From Crotalaria pallida (Eukaryota > Streptophyta > Magnoliopsida > Fabales > Fabaceae): a stretch of 64,000 bases of DNA. Numbering within the stretch: position 1 is the first letter of the stretch; every line of letters begins with the position of its first letter. This document shows, piece after piece, positions 61,528 through 64,000 of this stretch. Position numbers and translations under genes: made by a program. A model generated the notes under the pieces. That model did no database searches. It was not told the origin of the DNA and worked only from the letters and a program-made list of their open reading frames with translations. The DNA is taken from NCBI GenBank assembly GCA_037953625.1, contig CM075652.1, positions 53,871,501-53,935,500 of the forward strand, given 5' to 3'.

Positions 61528-61850
61528 TTTTAGTTTTTTTTTTTAAAAAGACACGTGACATGTTGATGTGACTAAATTAACAATAGATCCCTAACGGCAC
61601 GTACCAAAACCAAAAAATTTAAACTTTTAAGGATCAAGATAGATCAAATAAAAAGATAAAAACAAAAACAAAAACTCGGTCAACTTTCAGAAACTAAAAA
61701 ATTAAATATATATTAACACATAATTGATTCAAAATCTTGACCACAGTTTGGAAGAAATATATTAAAAAATAATTCAAATATTTTTCTTCCTTCACTAATA
61801 TAAAAAGGGAATTCAGTAAGCTTAAACATTCACCAAAATCAAAATATCTG

Positions 61851-61854
<4 letters not shown>

Positions 61855-61896
<42 letters not shown>
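61855..61896. repeat. AT microsatellite in promoter of the cysteine-rich peptide gene
   Basis: An uninterrupted AT dinucleotide run ending in TATAAAAG (61892-61899), which could act as a TATA box about 50 bp before the start codon. Another candidate, TATAAAAA, is at 61799-61806. The run is flanked by near-identical AATATCTGTC copies (61843 and 61905). Confidence 0.6.
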
Positions 61897-61899
<3 letters not shown>

Positions 61900-61947
61900 C
61901 ACAATATCTGTCAAGTTTTAGTTCTAACAATCTAAATTTTTGTGCTT

Positions 61948-62163
61948 ATGGATTCCAGAAACACTATCGTTATTGTCTTCATGGCCATGATCATCATGTT
62001 TGCCTCAATTGAAGATGGAGAGGCCACTCATATATACCCATCAGCAAATTTCAATGTGATATGCTATAATACATGTGTTTTAAAATGTGTTGCGAGTGGG
62101 AAACCTTATAAAAATTGTAAGGAGAATTGTAAAATTGTATGCATACATAGGCATAAAATATGA
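61948..62163 (+). CDS. Small secreted cysteine-rich peptide
   Basis: 71 codons from ATG 61948 to TGA 62161-62163, a single exon. The first about 26 residues form a signal peptide: a hydrophobic core IVIVFMAMIIMF, then a likely cut after EDGEA. The mature part has six cysteines in the pattern CX3CX3CX9CX3CX3C (CYNTCVLKC, CKENCKIVC), two mirror-like triplets that would suit a disulfide-linked helical hairpin, and it is lysine-rich and basic. It resembles thionin-like or other plant secreted cysteine-rich peptides in layout, but I cannot assign a family; the spacing is not that of defensins. TATA-like sequences lie upstream. A Stowaway-like MITE starts about 150 bp after the stop. Likely role, if expressed: defence or signalling outside the cell, by inference only. 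Confidence 0.65.
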   Translation: MDSRNTIVIVFMAMIIMFASIEDGEATHIYPSANFNVICYNTCVLKCVASGKPYKNCKENCKIVCIHRHKI

Positions 62164-62316
62164 TAGAGCAGGCGAGTTCTTGTTTAGCTCAGCACTTTTG
62201 AGCAAGTAAAAATCTTATGATATTGTATGCTATTAATGAAAAGAAAATCAAAAGTAAAACAAATAAAAAAGTAAATTAAAATTCAAGTATGTTGCTTCTT
62301 TATATAAAGTTTAGTA

Positions 62317-62585
62317 GTCCTTCCGTGTTATAAGTAGTGTTTTTGAAGCTTTTCCCTTTTGTTTCATGTGTATTATTTTTTTAATAAATCCAATGCATAA
62401 TTATATTGTTTTCTCTATACTCTTATTTATCACAATCTCTTTTTCATCTCAAATATTTTTCATTATCTTCTATAATAATTATATAAAGGTATTATAGTCA
62501 AAATAACTCAAATTCTTATATCATGTAATTATTTCTAAAAACTCGTACATAACTTTAAAATATACTACTTATAAAATAGAGGAAG
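62317..62585. mobile_element. Stowaway-like MITE
   Basis: The 269-bp AT-rich element starts GTCCTTCCGTGTTATAAGTA and ends CTACTTATAAAATAGAGGAAG. The ends are inverted repeats (about 16 of 22 positions). TA flanks both ends (62315-62316 and 62586-62587), the Tc1/mariner-type target duplication. No coding capacity. Confidence 0.7.
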
Positions 62586-62600
62586 TATTATTTCTCATCT

Positions 62601-62790
62601 TATTTTTTTGTTCTCACGGTATCCATCCCATAATTGGGATAACTAATCCGTAATGTATCGTTGGACCTTTACGACCAGCTCTCCCTAGAAGGTATTTTAC
62701 ATTAACATGAGACAAGGATCGAACCTCTTCCCTCAATGTTTAAGTATCCCAAACCCCATATCATTTATGCTAGTCTCCATCGGTCTCATT
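62601..62790 (-). mobile_element. Probable tRNA-derived SINE
   Basis: On the minus strand GGTTCGATCCT (62725-62715) is a good pol III B box. About 50 bp upstream, TAGCATAAATG-type sequence could be the A box. The element ends in an A-rich tail (CAAAAAAATA at about 62609-62600). The 5' boundary is uncertain and no target duplication was established. Confidence 0.5.
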
Positions 62791-63102
62791 TGTCATCTGG
62801 TAAACCGGAGAGCTGGCCATGGTCACAGACCATTTGATACCTTTAAAACCATTTTTCATAAAAAACCGCCCATGGATCGAACAAACCGATGAAAAACGGT
62901 ACTACCGGAAAAACGCATGTTGGGTTTCGATTTGAGCAACTCTGCTAGAATGAAAAAGAAAGGGGAAGGCTCCATCATGGCCTATTATAAATAACTTAAT
63001 TTACTTTTTTTTAGTAATTATTTCACATTCATAACTTAAATCTTTTAAGCTAGCTGATTGTAGTAATTTTTCTAATTATTTAATTTTAATGAATATATAT
63101 AT
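62791..63102. other. Intergenic sequence; nothing recognised
   Basis: A plus-strand ORF (62707-62892) overlaps the SINE and has no family likeness. The remainder is AT-rich, ending in a short AT run at the left border of the inverted-repeat element. Confidence 0.5.
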
Positions 63103-63939
63103 AGGAGGGATCAACTTACACCCATTTAAACTTACAACTCTTACTCTCAATCATGACCATTAGAACTAACTTAATCTAACGGTTAAAAAGTGGTCACTTA
63201 AAGTACCCATGTGACCCCCCTCACCCTTAATCTTTACATTTTCTCACTGATGCTATTAACCTAACATACTAAACCTTCTTTCTTTCTTTCTATGTGATGT
63301 GCCTTTTTCTATTCTCTCACGGCCTTTTTCTATTCTCTCACATCAATAGAAGAACAAAAACCTTCTCTCTTTCTATTTTCTTCTCTCTTTCTATTTTTCT
63401 CATCACTTTGTCCCTCTATATTTTCTCACAGTAACGAAAAAACGAAAAAACAAAAAACTTCAACATTTTCTCTTTTTCTATCATATTAGCAACCTTTATT
63501 TCATAAGTTATAGCTACTCCTTTCACATGTATATTATTTCATCACAAATTCTATTGCTTTTTTCTTCTTTTGTATTAAAGACACAAGGATTTTGGACATA
63601 TGATTTCAGGTTAGCAACCAGTTCACGTGGATATGGAGAGTAGACCCATTTCAGATAATAGATCGGTAAATCATTTTGACTCTCTTAATATGCCAGAATC
63701 TTCTTCTGTTAAAAAACTCAGCCTTGAACCTTACAATGGGATGGAATTTGATTGTCTTGAAAAAGTTGAAGAATTTTATAGAATTTTTGCTAAGGCAAGA
63801 GGATTTGGAATTCGTAAACGCTCTAGCAAAACAAATTATTGCAAGTATGTATGTGTCAGAGAAGGTGATCACAAAGTGAAAAGTGACATTATTGAGAGTA
63901 AGAGTTGTAAGTTTAAATGGGTGTAAGTTGATCCCTCCT
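63103..63939. mobile_element. MULE-like inverted-repeat element carrying a FAR1-type domain
   Basis: Perfect 48-bp terminal inverted repeats, 63104-63151 and 63891-63938, both reading GGAGGGATCAACTTACACCC inward, bound an 835-bp unit. Beyond the perfect part the arms diverge. Flanks are AT runs on both sides, compatible with a 9-10 bp duplication but not decisive. Inside lie a CT-rich stretch (63270-63480) and a coding exon. Long TIRs and a FAR1-type domain both point to the Mutator superfamily, whose transposases are related to FAR1/FHY3. The perfect arms suggest recent activity. Confidence 0.7.
63633..63926 (+). pseudogene. FAR1/FRS-type DNA-binding domain fragment
   Basis: About 97 codons from ATG 63633 (MESRPISDNRSVNHF). 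Residues from about 32 on, PYNGMEFDCLEKVEEFYR then AKARGFGIRKRSSKTNY and KYVCVREG, match the N-terminal FAR1 DNA-binding domain (WRKY-GCM1-like zinc fold) of the FHY3/FAR1 family. The domain is cut before completion: the frame runs through ESKSCKFKW into the right TIR and stops TAA inside it (63924-63926). TTTCAG at about 63609, after a T-rich stretch, may be an intron acceptor, so the ATG exon could be internal. No MULE transposase or SWIM domain is present. It could be a deleted transposase, a captured host gene piece, or a small transcription-factor-like protein. Confidence 0.65.
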
Positions 63940-64000
63940 CATATATATAAATATATATATATATATAGATATAGACACACACACCGGTTTGATTGCCATT
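63940..64000. other. AT-rich tail; nothing recognised
   Basis: An AT microsatellite and a short CACACAC stretch to the window end. Confidence 0.5.

Noticed and set aside
61942..61947. Upstream GTG as start of the cysteine-rich peptide
   Set aside because: The ATG at 61948 gives a normal plant signal peptide; a GTG start would be unusual for a nuclear gene.

Overview
The window is a plant nuclear sequence made almost entirely of nested and broken transposable elements. The Ty3/gypsy chromovirus (Tekay/Del-like) proteins, Athila-type primer binding site, Cassandra elements with 5S-derived LTRs, L1-type LINE with a DUF4283/zinc-knuckle ORF1, CACTA end and Stowaway-like MITE all say flowering plant. 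The repeat style (LTRs rich in TAATCGATTA) suggests a legume, probably Phaseoleae; that is an inference from repeat character only. The one candidate host gene is a small secreted cysteine-rich peptide near the right end.

Layout. 1-556: the 3' end of a LINE. 557 to about 37.4 kb: a tandem array with a 15.1 kb period. I read it as an outer LTR retrotransposon (O, plus strand) in the order LTR-internal-LTR-internal-LTR. Each of its three LTRs carries the same inner LTR retrotransposon (N, minus strand) at the same site with the same ATGTG/TTGTG target duplication. Both O and N have very long LTRs (about 5.6 and 3.3 kb) and gene-less internal regions of about 1.5 kb, so both look non-autonomous. 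The third N copy is broken by a deletion and runs into the end of a copia LTR (37418-37701).

37702-49955: remains of minus-strand Tekay-like chromoviruses. First comes an element with decayed gag-pol and a complete 5' LTR (41246-44677) that itself contains a 181-codon ORF. Next is a second, related LTR (44678-49308) interrupted by a CACTA fragment, followed by the 3' end of a pol gene with a chromodomain. 49962-54689: a rearranged Cassandra LTR, a plus-strand gag pseudogene, an Athila-like LTR with PBS and an unusual 139-codon ORF, and a complete Cassandra element. 54690-59726: a nearly intact L1-type LINE whose ORF2 has one in-frame stop. 59727-60470: the end of an N-related LTR.

60471-64000 is AT-rich and less repeat-dense: a foldback element, the cysteine-rich peptide gene, a Stowaway-like MITE, a probable tRNA-derived SINE, and an 835-bp element with 48-bp terminal inverted repeats that carries the DNA-binding domain of a FAR1/FRS-type protein.

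Three patterns stand out. Pairs of perfect palindromes lie about 21 bp apart in LTRs of several families, and the palindrome sequence differs by family. A protein-like ORF inside an LTR is preserved in two diverged LTRs. A splice-acceptor-like site with a 20-codon reading frame is shared by two diverged N-type LTRs. All alignments here were made by eye; no search or computation was run.
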